DNA from: an uncultured Clostridium sp.
Lineage (GTDB): Bacteria; Bacillota; Clostridia; Lachnospirales; Lachnospiraceae
DNA length: 40,613 nt
Direction: 5' to 3'
Assembly (NCBI RefSeq): GCF_900547735.1
Contig: NZ_URHZ01000051.1
Span: forward strand, 1-40,613
Shown here: positions 8,646-16,984 of the stretch, one piece after another
Position numbering within the stretch: position 1 is the stretch's first letter
Layout: each line of letters starts with the position of its first letter
The notes under the pieces: model-generated
Seen by the model: the letters and a program-made list of their open reading frames with translations, nothing else
Told to the model about the DNA's origin: nothing
Database searches by the model: none
Made by a program: the position numbers and the translations under genes

Positions 8646-10412
8646 TTACGGCCGGCCGCCGTTGTGGCTGCCGCCTCCCTGGCTGCCGCGGTTTCCGCTT
8701 CCCTGGTTTCCGCCTCCCTGGCCGCCTCCCGGCATATCCATCTGCATCGGCATCATCATCGCAGCGCCTTCGGAGCCTGCGCTCGATTCGGCCACATATA
8801 CCACATCGCCCTCCTCCAAATCACCGGAGGTGATTTCTACATAATCGGAACTGATAAGTCCCGTCTCCACTTGCACTTCCCGGAAACCGGCCGGTACGCG
8901 TCCCTGTGCCTCCGTGACGGAATCATCCTTTACATAAACCTTATTGCCCCTCTGAAGCGCGTCCGCAGGCACCGCCAGGGCGTTTTCAGCGGAATCCACG
9001 ATAATCGTTCCGTCCACATTCATACCCGGAAGCAGGCCTCCCACTTCGTCCAGAGTCACGGTAACCGGATAATAGGTCACGCCGTTGGAACTGGTTCCCT
9101 CCAGGCTGATGCCGGTTACCTTGCCGGTAAACTCCTGATTTTCAAACGCATCCGCCGATATCTGAACCGTCTGGCCGACTTTTACGCTGCTGATATCCAG
9201 CTCATCGATATTCATCTGGAAGGTGACGGAGGACATGTCGTAGATAACGGCCAGGGCCGAGGCGCTGGAACCGTTCTGGACCTTATCTCCCACCTTGTAG
9301 CTCTTCTTAATTACGGTTCCCGATATCGGAGCCGTAATCGTATAATCGTCGTATGTATCCTGGGTCGAATCGAGACTCGACTGGGCCTGTTCCAGACTCG
9401 ACTGGGCGGAATCCATGGAATCCTTGTATGTCTTAATCAGTTTTTCCGCAGTGCTCGCCTTCATCCTGAAAATCGGACTGCCTGCATTTACAAAATCTCC
9501 CTCATTGACCAGGAGCTCTTCCACCTCTACATTGGTGGAGAGATCGGCCGCCATCACGGTATCCACGGTCGCCGTAAACGTCCCGTCCCCGCTTGAGACA
9601 AACTCTCCCACGGCTGCGGTGGCAGCCATATCTGCGGTGAGCCCTCCCGGATTCGCCACCTGGATGGTGACGTAACGCACCAGCCGCCCTCCCGTCATCG
9701 TCTCATCCATCGTGCTGACACTTGTCACAACACCCGTGAGCTGCTCCAGCGTATCGCTGAGGGTGAGTGTCGCGGCGCTGCCGGGAAGAATAGCCGCCGC
9801 CTCCATATTTAAAAATGGCACTTTGATTTTCATAATCTGGTCATTGTAAATATCGGCAATCTGGGTATTGGAGCTCACCTTGTCCCCGGCCTCTATATGA
9901 AGCTGCTTGATATAGCCCGATTTGGTGGACTTGTAGGTATTGCCGCTGTATTTGCCGACCGCTTCATTGTAATCACTGACCGCGGTACTGTAATTGCTCT
10001 CGGCCCTGCTCACGGAATTATTGGCGGAACTGAGCTTTGATTCCATCGAGGACGCGTCGATCCGGTAAAGGCTTTGTCCCACTTCCACCTGATCACCCTC
10101 TTCAAAGTCGGCCTCTATCACCTCGCCCTCCGCCATGGAGGTAATGCTGTATGTATCCTTGGGGGATATAGTGCCCGAGGAAGAAAGCGTGGATGTAATA
10201 TCCTGCCTTACCACGGATGCCGTATTCACCTTCTGTCCCTGCGCGGCGGCCTCGCTGCTTTTCTTCTGTCTGTTTATAAAAAAAACGGCGGCCGCACACA
10301 GGATGATTATAATCACAACAAGGATGATTTTTTTCTTTTTACCGCCCTTTTGCGTTTTCTTTATGCCTTTTTCCCGCATCCGGCTGAACAGGCTGATCAC
10401 TTTTTCATTCAT
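8646..10412 (-). CDS. Membrane fusion (adaptor) protein of the MacAB-like exporter, extended form
   Basis: This 588-residue HlyD/MacA-like adaptor is anchored by one N-terminal helix (about 29-46) after a Lys-rich cytoplasmic start. It carries four half-lipoyl-like motifs rather than the usual two: EGEVIEADFEEGDQVEVG (about 96-112), SGYIKQLHIEAGDKV (165-179), VEVEELLVNEGDFV (295-308) and SGTVIKKSYKVGDKV (364-378). Two short coiled segments lie between them (about 121-160 and 320-355). Beta-barrel and membrane-proximal domains follow, and a Gly/Asn/Ser-rich tail (about 562-588) ends the protein. Ordinary MacA proteins have roughly 370-400 residues. In a Gram-positive cell it probably bridges from the membrane into the wall. 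The substrate is unknown. It lies 17 nt after the SLH gene. Confidence 0.92.
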   Translation of the reverse strand: MNEKVISLFSRMREKGIKKTQKGGKKKKIILVVIIIILCAAAVFFINRQKKSSEAAAQGQKVNTASVVRQDITSTLSSSGTISPKDTYSITSMAEGEVIEADFEEGDQVEVGQSLYRIDASSMESKLSSANNSVSRAESNYSTAVSDYNEAVGKYSGNTYKSTKSGYIKQLHIEAGDKVSSNTQIADIYNDQIMKIKVPFLNMEAAAILPGSAATLTLSDTLEQLTGVVTSVSTMDETMTGGRLVRYVTIQVANPGGLTADMAATAAVGEFVSSGDGTFTATVDTVMAADLSTNVEVEELLVNEGDFVNAGSPIFRMKASTAEKLIKTYKDSMDSAQSSLEQAQSSLDSTQDTYDDYTITAPISGTVIKKSYKVGDKVQNGSSASALAVIYDMSSVTFQMNIDELDISSVKVGQTVQISADAFENQEFTGKVTGISLEGTSSNGVTYYPVTVTLDEVGGLLPGMNVDGTIIVDSAENALAVPADALQRGNKVYVKDDSVTEAQGRVPAGFREVQVETGLISSDYVEITSGDLEEGDVVYVAESSAGSEGAAMMMPMQMDMPGGGQGGGNQGSGNRGSQGGGSHNGGRP

Positions 10413-10429
10413 TTCGTTCTTCTCCCCGA

Positions 10430-11524
10430 CTACTCAATATAATCTATCAACTGATATTCCGGACTGTCGTTGTCGTCATCCGCAGATGCCGACTTGTCTT
10501 CCCAGATAACGATGATATCATCACCAATCTTCAGATCGCCGTAAACCGAAAAGGCAAACTGCATGTCGGAGGTGGTCAGTTCATACTCCGTGCCGCTGAC
10601 GACGATGGAGGTGGGTATCATGACATCCGAAGATTTGTAGTAAATTGCGTCGAGTGTGCCTTCCGTGGCGCCGCGGCCGCCGTTTCCGCTCTCCGAATAG
10701 CCGTAAACCGCCCTTGAGGTCGTGTTGTAGTAGATAACGATTGCCTCGTCCTCCACTTCATCCGCCGTTGCCGACTCACCGTCCAGATAAAACGAGGCCT
10801 TGGATACGGAAAATGGAAGAATGCTGCTCATGCTCCTGTCTTTTACCGCAATCGGTCCCTTCAGCTTGCTTTCCAACGCCTCCAGCGGATTGATCTCCCC
10901 GTCGGATGTCAGCGTGAAATCGAGAACCGAGGCGTAAACGGTGGAGCTGGTGGCTTTCTTTCCCTCATTTTCCTTTGTATTGGTCTTCATCAGGTTGTAA
11001 AAAAGATTGACGCAGTCGAAACGGCTCAGAACCTCTGTGCCGGATTTGCCGATCTCATCATCCAGTTCCAGATAGGCCGCTTTCGCCAGCCTGTTCGCCG
11101 CCTGGTTATTTCCAAAATCCTCATTCGTATATCCCAGAAGGGTTAAAACTGCTTTTACCGCCTCCTGCATGGTTATATTCTCATCCGGTTTGAACTTGCC
11201 GCCGAGGTAGCCCGTCATCCATCCCTGCTCGACGGCAGTTCTTATGTAGGAGGCGTACTCATTATTCCGGTCTACATCCGCAAATATGGAAACATTGTTT
11301 TCAGCGCTGATGCTGCTGCGGTAGGTGGAGGCATTTACAAGCATTTTCGCAAACTGTGCTCTCGTCACCAGACTGCTGTCGTCGGACTGCGCCGTCATAA
11401 TTCCCGCTGCCGTAATCACTTTCTTTCTCATGCTGTAGCTGGAAGAAGCCTCGGCCGTCATCGGAGCCGCCGCCGTGATTGCCATAACGGCTGCCAAAGA
11501 GGCTGCCAAGCGTTGTCTGTTCAT
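10430..11524 (-). CDS. Secreted S-layer-homology domain protein heading the efflux operon
   Basis: This 364-residue exported protein has a Sec signal peptide (charged start, hydrophobic 8-22, likely cleavage after AEA near 26). Two to three SLH-like repeats follow at about 50-180, with recognisable cores such as TRAQFAKMLVNA, WMTGYLGGKFKPDENITMQEAVKAV and LSRFDCVNLFYNLM. SLH domains bind secondary wall polymers. The C-terminal half (about 190-364) is an unrecognised beta-rich region ending in an acidic tail. The ATG is preceded by GAGAGGAG. Being 17 nt from the membrane fusion gene, it is probably co-transcribed and may anchor or organise the exporter at the wall; that role is inferred. Confidence 0.85.
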   Translation of the reverse strand: MNRQRLAASLAAVMAITAAAPMTAEASSSYSMRKKVITAAGIMTAQSDDSSLVTRAQFAKMLVNASTYRSSISAENNVSIFADVDRNNEYASYIRTAVEQGWMTGYLGGKFKPDENITMQEAVKAVLTLLGYTNEDFGNNQAANRLAKAAYLELDDEIGKSGTEVLSRFDCVNLFYNLMKTNTKENEGKKATSSTVYASVLDFTLTSDGEINPLEALESKLKGPIAVKDRSMSSILPFSVSKASFYLDGESATADEVEDEAIVIYYNTTSRAVYGYSESGNGGRGATEGTLDAIYYKSSDVMIPTSIVVSGTEYELTTSDMQFAFSVYGDLKIGDDIIVIWEDKSASADDDNDSPEYQLIDYIE

Positions 11525-11714
11525 AAAAAACTCCTCTCAATATTGCTCATATTTTCCATCGAATTACTTTGTTGCCACTATATCAATAAATTGTGTGCAT
11601 TCTGTGTTCTAATTGTGAAAATACCGCGTATTTGTATGACGGCACACCCTTTTTCCCTGTAGCGGCAAAGGATCCCGGCGAGTGCGACAATGCGTTTTCA
11701 CCCGTCTCGGAACA

Positions 11715-11768
11715 TAAAAAAAGAAGGCGCGCCCGCCTGTTTCCGCCTGCAGACGCCGCCTTCTTTTT
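11715..11768 (-). terminator. Rho-independent terminator after the patatin gene
   Basis: On the minus strand AAAAAGAAGGCGGCG is followed by an internal loop and CGCGCCTTCTTTTTTT, a strong stem with a run of at least seven T. It directly abuts the stop codon at 11767-11769 and ends the DUF2975-to-patatin operon. The 190 nt beyond it, up to the SLH gene, is AT-rich leader without a clear promoter match. Confidence 0.85.
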
Positions 11769-12648
11769 ACTGTATCTTATTGTCTTCCCCGGGAGTAATC
11801 CCGAGATAATCCGTCAAAGCCGTCAGGCGGCTCTCCGCAATTCTGTTACCCTCCTCATAAAGTTCTTCCAGCTTTCTTACATCCTGCTCAAATCTTGAAA
11901 CCCGGACCGGGAATTCGGGCCGGATGACGAAGATGCGCCCCTCCTTCTCCAGGTTTTCAATCGCCTCCTGCATCGTGTTATACCGTTCCGGCACCTCGTA
12001 GAGTGCGTTTAACAGATTGGGCAGGGGTGCAAAATAGCGCTCATACGCCCTTTTAGTAAGTCTGCCGACCGGTTTTTTCCGGTAACCGCTGTGGCGGGTT
12101 AAAACAAGGACCACCTTTTCATACCCCAGCTCAAAGGCCCTCTCATAGGCGATGGGGAGAGACACTCCGCCATCCAGGTAATTCTTATGATCCACCTTTA
12201 CCATCCGTGAAAGCATCGGGATGCTGCTGGAGGCCCTGACCGCCTGCATCATCTCAGGACACGACGACTTATCGAAAAATTCCGGTTTTCCCGTTTTGCA
12301 CCTCGTGGCCACCACCTCAAACTTCTGCGGCGAACTGTAGAAAGAATCGTAGTCAAAGGGAACCAGCTCATTGCTCAGTTCCCCGAATACGAAATCGAAG
12401 TTGAATATCAGCCTGCTTTTCACAAGACTTCCCAGTCCCATGTAGCGCTTATCGTGCAGATATTCTTTATTAATGCGGAGCATACGCCCCTTTTGCCCGC
12501 TGATGTAATTCATCCCCGCCATCGTTCCGGCGGAAACTCCGTTTACGTAGGAAAGCTGTATCCCATGTTCCAGCAGTGTATCCAGGACACCCGCCGTAAA
12601 TACGCTGCGCAGGGAGCCGCCTTCCAGTACAAGTGCTCCTTCAGTCAA
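11767..12648 (-). CDS. Patatin-like phospholipase family protein
   Basis: This 293-residue serine acyl hydrolase uses a Ser-Asp dyad. Seen: an oxyanion-hole glycine stretch ALVLEGGSLR at the N-terminus, the nucleophile elbow GVSAG with Ser39, and the catalytic Asp159 in YLDGG. There is no signal peptide, so it is probably cytoplasmic and acts on lipid acyl esters; the substrate is unknown. The start is a TTG at 12646-12648 with AGGAGAGG 10 nt upstream. An earlier in-frame TTG at 12702 would add 18 residues before the conserved start and has no good site. It is the last gene of the operon, 61 nt after the membrane protein gene, and is followed at once by a strong terminator. Confidence 0.9.
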   Translation of the reverse strand: MTEGALVLEGGSLRSVFTAGVLDTLLEHGIQLSYVNGVSAGTMAGMNYISGQKGRMLRINKEYLHDKRYMGLGSLVKSRLIFNFDFVFGELSNELVPFDYDSFYSSPQKFEVVATRCKTGKPEFFDKSSCPEMMQAVRASSSIPMLSRMVKVDHKNYLDGGVSLPIAYERAFELGYEKVVLVLTRHSGYRKKPVGRLTKRAYERYFAPLPNLLNALYEVPERYNTMQEAIENLEKEGRIFVIRPEFPVRVSRFEQDVRKLEELYEEGNRIAESRLTALTDYLGITPGEDNKIQ

Positions 12649-12709
12649 TTTAAATCCGCCTCTCCTTTCTTCCCGGACAGGCCCGCTGCCTTCGCTCTGC
12701 AAAAGCCGG

Positions 12710-14314
12710 TTACAAAAAGCCCATCATCAGGTTTGCCTGGTGCATCCAAACCTCCATATTGCTGTATGCCAGCAGGAGGAAGGTGACCGAGGCAAAGATA
12801 ACCGCCGGTTTTATGGCATTCCCCCGCTTCCAGGTACAGTAGAAAAGCCGGGAGAACGAGACAAACAGTACCGCCATAAACCAACTGGTAAATACCCTCT
12901 TAAAGGTAAAACCATATACACTAATATAAAGGCACATTTTGGAAAATGCAAGTATAATAAATCCCAGAGTCTCCACACTCAGCAGGGAAAGTATCCTTTT
13001 AACCATCCTGTTTTCACCGTCGGAAAACACCTTGATAAAGTAAAAAAGCATAAAATTGATAACCGCGATAAAGCACAGCTCAAAGAATCCCTGTCTGGCG
13101 TATTCACTGTATACAAAACTCTGTTGGTGAGAAAATGCCTTCGTAAGGATATCGGAGAATTTGACCAGGAAAAACAGGACATAGACTCCGCAGACAGCCG
13201 CCGAAAAGGACATCATAACCGTGAAAGGAATCCTTACCGCCGCACCGGCCCCACCCGTTAATTTCTTTGTTTTTGTCACTTTTGCATGAAAAGCGCCGTA
13301 AAAAAGGCCAAAGAAATAAAAGGTACCTAAAAATACCAGCAAATTTAACAAAAAGTCGCCAAATAACAGTGCCTCAAAAAACTTCTGCGTCAGGCTCAGG
13401 CAGAATTCCGAAATTCCCCCTGTAAAAGCCGAAAAACTCTCGTCGGCCGCCGCCAGCATCGGCAGGACAATGATGAGGACGGGAATACTCATGACGATTC
13501 CAAATAAAATCTGCCCCGCTTTATCCTTCTGCCTCTTCTTCGTCTCCTGATCGCCGCTCCTTAATTTTCTCACTCCGTGAACCGCCACCAGAAAGGCCTC
13601 ATCAAAGTGGGAAAACGGAATAACAAAAAAACCTCTCAGCAAATCCCTGATACAGCTTTCATCCAGACTCCCTCTCAGTCTTGCCCCTCCTATCGTGAGC
13701 AGCCAGTAAACTCCCGCTCCGTGCAGAAACAGTGCAACATAGGGCATAATATCCTGCCGCTCCCAGTCCTGCTGCCCCGGAAGATATTTGACAAGAAACC
13801 ATACTGCCGCTGCCGCCATGAAAACAAAGTAGAGTTTCCCCTCCCCATCCATCTTCCTGCCGGAGGATGTCAGATAAAAAATCCCGGCAAATGCAAACAG
13901 CGCCGTAAACAGCGGAAGCCAGGCGTCGGGGAATATTCCCGCCCCCCTCACATAGGCCCAGGAAGCAAACGCCGCGGTAAGAGCAAGGATGTAATCATTC
14001 CATCCATATTCCCTGCGCCGTGTCACGGTTTTATCCGCCGGAACACTTATGTCCACCGGAGCGCCTACGTCCACCGGTTCACCTGCGTCTACCGCAGATA
14101 CCGGCCTATCTGCTCCTGTGCCGCATTCAGGCGGCTCCTGCTCTTTAAACATTCGTTCCTTGTCAGGCATTACGTTCTCTTCAGGCACTAATTTCTCTTC
14201 AGGCATCAAATCCTCTTCAGGCATTAAACTCTCTTCAGGCATTAATCCCTCTTCAGACACCAATTCTTCTTCAGCCGCCAACTTTTCTTTCGGCATTAAT
14301 TCTTCATGATCCAT
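12710..14314 (-). CDS. Polytopic membrane protein, DUF4173/DUF4153-like
   Basis: This protein of about 534 residues is of unknown function. The first 50 residues are an acidic repeat of MPEE-type hexapeptides (L-M-P-E-E-x), then comes a Pro/Val/Asp-rich linker, then about 10-12 hydrophobic segments. Features resembling DUF4173 proteins are PFSHFDEAF followed by a Lys-rich cytoplasmic stretch, VLPMLAAADESF, and EYARQGFFELCFIAVINF. The start is the ATG at 14312-14314 with GAGGAGGAG just upstream; a GTG two codons earlier overlaps the regulator stop. The regulator's last codons therefore double as this gene's ribosome binding site, so the two are coupled. The family name rests on pattern memory, not a search. 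Confidence 0.75.
   Translation of the reverse strand: MDHEELMPKEKLAAEEELVSEEGLMPEESLMPEEDLMPEEKLVPEENVMPDKERMFKEQEPPECGTGADRPVSAVDAGEPVDVGAPVDISVPADKTVTRRREYGWNDYILALTAAFASWAYVRGAGIFPDAWLPLFTALFAFAGIFYLTSSGRKMDGEGKLYFVFMAAAAVWFLVKYLPGQQDWERQDIMPYVALFLHGAGVYWLLTIGGARLRGSLDESCIRDLLRGFFVIPFSHFDEAFLVAVHGVRKLRSGDQETKKRQKDKAGQILFGIVMSIPVLIIVLPMLAAADESFSAFTGGISEFCLSLTQKFFEALLFGDFLLNLLVFLGTFYFFGLFYGAFHAKVTKTKKLTGGAGAAVRIPFTVMMSFSAAVCGVYVLFFLVKFSDILTKAFSHQQSFVYSEYARQGFFELCFIAVINFMLFYFIKVFSDGENRMVKRILSLLSVETLGFIILAFSKMCLYISVYGFTFKRVFTSWFMAVLFVSFSRLFYCTWKRGNAIKPAVIFASVTFLLLAYSNMEVWMHQANLMMGFL
14163..14306. repeat. Eight 18-bp tandem repeats encoding an acidic hexapeptide array
   Basis: Eight consecutive 18-bp units (unit start TCAGGCATTAA on the plus strand) cover 14163-14306. 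They encode six-residue units such as LMPEES and LMPEED at the N-terminus of the membrane protein. The unit length is a multiple of three, so copy-number change would alter length without shifting the frame. The last three units (toward 14306) are the most diverged. Confidence 0.85.
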
Positions 14315-14316
14315 AA

Positions 14317-14523
14317 TCACTCCTCCTCAAACTCCAAAATATCTCCCGGCTGGCAGGAAAGTTCCCGGCAGATGGCTTCCAACGTGGAAAACCGTATGGC
14401 CTTCGCCTTGTTGTTTTTCAGTATCGACAGATTGGCCGGAGTGATGCCCACACGCTCCGCCAGTTCACCGGCGGACATCTTGCGCTTTGCCATCATCACA
14501 TCCAGATTAACTATGATTCCCAT
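14317..14523 (-). CDS. Small Cro/CI-type HTH regulator, YozG-like
   Basis: This 68-residue protein is essentially a single helix-turn-helix domain: RKMSAGELAERVGITPANLS holds the HTH (about 14-33), followed by the CRELSCQPGDILEF ending typical of the YozG group. Such regulators occur next to DUF2975 proteins, as here, and are thought to control the shared operon. The ATG is preceded by GAAGGGG. The stop TGA overlaps the membrane protein gene's translation start region. The likely target is the promoter at 15052-15080 and the palindrome just upstream of it; this is inferred. Confidence 0.9.
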   Translation of the reverse strand: MGIIVNLDVMMAKRKMSAGELAERVGITPANLSILKNNKAKAIRFSTLEAICRELSCQPGDILEFEEE

Positions 14524-14538
14524 TTAAGCCCCTTCCCT

Positions 14539-14991
14539 CTATACTGTATAGTCATTCTCTTCCTTAATTTCCCTGGCCCGTTCAAAGGCGTTCTTGATCA
14601 CCCGGATTAACAGGCCCATAAAGGCCGCACAGGCCGCTATAATCAGAAAGAACACATAGTAAGCCGTGGAAACCAGGCAGACGGCGGCAACGGCAAAACA
14701 CATCCAGCTAATCAGCCTTAAGCATCTCACATTCTCCTCGCTGAAGATCTGTTCCTCTCCAATCCGCCCGATCATCCTGTAAAGATTCCATAAAATAATT
14801 CCAAGAGGTACGGCGCTCACATAGATTGTCGCCGTGAACAGCAGGGCGTCCTTTCCGCGCGCCGAAAAGCTGTGGTTGACAAATTCCCTCGTCATCACCG
14901 GGCAGAACGCCACAACCAGCACATACGCAGCCGCAAATAAAATAATAAAAAACTTAGTCAGGCCTATCGACTTTTCATTATTCCAGTTCAT
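14539..14991 (-). CDS. DUF2975-family membrane protein
   Basis: This 150-residue protein has four predicted helices (about 10-30, 45-65, 90-112 and 115-135) and a charged C-terminal tail. The pattern LRLISWMCFAVAAVCLVS and the adjacent YozG-like regulator identify the DUF2975 family. The function is unknown; by context it may sense or modulate the activity of the regulator. The ATG follows GGAGGTG with a 10-nt spacer. It is the first gene of a four-gene operon starting from the promoter at 15052-15080. Confidence 0.85.
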   Translation of the reverse strand: MNWNNEKSIGLTKFFIILFAAAYVLVVAFCPVMTREFVNHSFSARGKDALLFTATIYVSAVPLGIILWNLYRMIGRIGEEQIFSEENVRCLRLISWMCFAVAAVCLVSTAYYVFFLIIAACAAFMGLLIRVIKNAFERAREIKEENDYTV

Positions 14992-15051
14992 AAATAAAGT
15001 ACACCTCCGGGGGTAAATTCAGCTTGGTAAACGGACCTCGCTGTTACAGGA

Positions 15052-15080
15052 AGTATAGCATGGTAAAAATTGAAAATCAA
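15052..15080 (-). promoter_or_regulatory. Sigma-A promoter of the DUF2975/HTH/DUF4173/patatin operon
   Basis: On the minus strand TTGATT (15075-15080) and TATACT (15052-15057) are separated by exactly 17 bp, giving a near-consensus promoter about 60 bp upstream of the DUF2975 ATG. Confidence 0.8.
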
Positions 15081-15088
15081 TATATTTT

Positions 15089-15103
15089 TATCGTTTTTCG
15101 ATA
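15089..15103. promoter_or_regulatory. Palindromic operator candidate upstream of the DUF2975 operon
   Basis: TATCG-TTTTT-CGATA is a perfect 5-bp inverted repeat with a 5-nt centre, lying 9 bp upstream of the -35 hexamer and flanked by AT-rich sequence. It is a plausible binding site for the small HTH regulator encoded in the operon. No second copy was seen. Confidence 0.4.
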
Positions 15104-15153
15104 TATTAATGATGTTTTACGAAAAATGTAAGAAATGGCAGCTGACGTGAAAA

Positions 15154-15198
15154 GGAAGCCGTCATTCAGCGGCCCGAAGACCCTGCCTGACGGCTTCC
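15154..15198 (-). terminator. Terminator hairpin after cardiolipin synthase
   Basis: GGAAGCCGTC (15154-15163) and GACGGCTTCC (15189-15198) form a perfect 10-bp stem. On the minus strand it is followed by a short TTTT run. It starts about 31 nt after the cardiolipin synthase stop codon. Confidence 0.7.
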
Positions 15199-15229
15199 CA
15201 AAGACAAAAGGAAACGAAAAGAAATTGCG

Positions 15230-16780
15230 TCACATCAAAGGCGCAAACAGTCTGAGCGCCTTGCCCGCAAAGCGTTTGAGAGGCGAATAGCGGCGGCATT
15301 CTTCGAGCGTTACCGGCCGGCACATTCCGAGGGTTGCCTGGAAATCCTCCTCCACCGTATAAACGGTGCTGTTTTTATACAGGTAAGCCGCGCATTCAAA
15401 ATGCAGGTAAAGGCTCCTGTAGTCCAGGTTGATGGTCCCGACCACCGCTTTTTCATCATCGCTGATAAACATCTTAGCATGGACAAATCCCGGCGTGTAC
15501 TCATAGATCTTCACCCCGGCCCGCAGAAGCTCCACATAATAGGATCTGGCCAGCAGGTAGGCATAGAGTTTATCGGGGATGTGCGGCATGATAATAATTG
15601 TCTCAACGCCCCGTTTTGCCGCGTATTTTAATGCGGTCAGGGTCACATCGTCCAGAATCAGGTAGGGTGTCATAATATGCACGTAACGCTTCGCATGGCC
15701 CAGAATGTCGAGATATACCTGTTCCCCGACATTTTCCCCGTCAAGCGGGCTGTCTGCATAAGGCATTACAAAACCGGAGCGGTCCATCCCTTCCGGAAAG
15801 CGGTAATCCTCCGGCAGGAGAAAACGGCCGTAGTCCTCCTTCTCCGGCTCCGTCACACCCCACAACTGGAGAAACATCATCGTAAAGCTGGTCACGGCAT
15901 CGCCTTTCAACATCACGGCCGTATCTTTCCAGTGGCCGAACCGCTCTTTCCTGTTGATGTATTCATCCGCCAGGTTCACACCGCCGGTGAAACCGGTATG
16001 GCCGTCTATGACGCATATCTTCCTGTGATCCCGGTTGTTCTGGTAGCTGGAAAGGGCCGGTTTCACGGGTGAGAACATCTTGCATTTAATTCCTTTGGCC
16101 TGAAGTGTTTTGGGATAAGAATACGGGAGAAGCGCAAGGCAGCACATGCCGTCGTACATAAAACGGACCTCCACTCCCTCTTTCACCTTCTGTTCCAGCA
16201 CCTCCAGGATCGAGTCCCACATGATTCCGCGCTCTACAATGAAGTACTCCATAAAAATGAACTTCTCCGCCCGCCTTAATTCCTCAAGCATTTTCGGATA
16301 CATGTCGTCCCCCAGGGGAAAATATTCCACGCTGGTATTCTGGTATACCGGAAATTTGCCGTACTCATTCATGTAGCGGGCCAGGTTGCCCTCACTGGAA
16401 CTGATATTATTAAACTCCCTCATCACCTCCGGATCCTGGATAAGGTAGGGCGCCACCTCTTTTTCGAGAGACTGGATCCGCCTGTTGATCAGCTTTACCC
16501 CCGGCTGAAGTTTCAGGAACAGATAAAAAAGCGTTCCGAACACGGGAAAAATCAGAATCGGCACTACCCAGGACAGCTTGATGCTGCAATTCTCATCATT
16601 GCTGATAATATAGATGAGCACAATGGCGCTCAGCAGGGAAGAACCGCCGTATAGATAAATCATATACTCCTTAAGCCAGTTAAACCCGGCCAGAAGTACG
16701 CCGAACTGAATCAGAAGGAACAGGACGAGAAAGGTCGTCCGGCCAAAAATAATTCTAAGCAATCCCCTTAATTTTTTCAT
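15230..16780 (-). CDS. cls: Cardiolipin synthase, phospholipase D superfamily
   Basis: This 516-residue membrane enzyme joins two phosphatidylglycerol molecules to make cardiolipin and glycerol. Two N-terminal helices (about 16-34 and 42-60) and a third hydrophobic stretch (70-90, the PLDc_N region) precede two PLD catalytic domains. Both HKD motifs are intact: His252-Lys254-Asp259 in DHRKICVID and His434-Lys436-Asp441 in VHAKMFISD, each followed by the GG(V)N or GT(I)N element. Length is normal for bacterial Cls. It is a single gene with its own terminator. Confidence 0.95.
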   Translation of the reverse strand: MKKLRGLLRIIFGRTTFLVLFLLIQFGVLLAGFNWLKEYMIYLYGGSSLLSAIVLIYIISNDENCSIKLSWVVPILIFPVFGTLFYLFLKLQPGVKLINRRIQSLEKEVAPYLIQDPEVMREFNNISSSEGNLARYMNEYGKFPVYQNTSVEYFPLGDDMYPKMLEELRRAEKFIFMEYFIVERGIMWDSILEVLEQKVKEGVEVRFMYDGMCCLALLPYSYPKTLQAKGIKCKMFSPVKPALSSYQNNRDHRKICVIDGHTGFTGGVNLADEYINRKERFGHWKDTAVMLKGDAVTSFTMMFLQLWGVTEPEKEDYGRFLLPEDYRFPEGMDRSGFVMPYADSPLDGENVGEQVYLDILGHAKRYVHIMTPYLILDDVTLTALKYAAKRGVETIIIMPHIPDKLYAYLLARSYYVELLRAGVKIYEYTPGFVHAKMFISDDEKAVVGTINLDYRSLYLHFECAAYLYKNSTVYTVEEDFQATLGMCRPVTLEECRRYSPLKRFAGKALRLFAPLM

Positions 16781-16900
16781 TTGTATCTTTCACATCCTTT
16801 ACTTGTTTTAAAACCATGCTTTTACTCCGCACGAAATGCATCCGAAGACGGTTACGGCGCATTTTGATAATCCATAAAGGAGATTATATCATTTTTGCGC

Positions 16901-16936
16901 AAAAAGCGATAGGGTAATTTCACCCTACCGCTTTTT
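16901..16936 (-). terminator. Rho-independent terminator after the giant adhesin gene
   Basis: AAAAAGCG-A-TAGGGT pairs with ACCCTA-C-CGCTTTTT around a 6-nt loop; on the minus strand it ends in a T-run. It lies about 50 nt beyond the adhesin stop codon and is near-symmetrical, so it could act in both directions. The remainder up to cardiolipin synthase is AT-rich leader. Confidence 0.85.
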
Positions 16937-16984
16937 ATCAATCTATTGCCCTAACTCCGGCAACGTGTTCATGATGTAAATCAA

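Noticed and set aside
8439..9596. Long open frame (385 codons) on the plus strand
   Set aside because: It lies opposite the membrane fusion protein gene, has no family motifs or ribosome binding site, and is a shadow of biased codon use.
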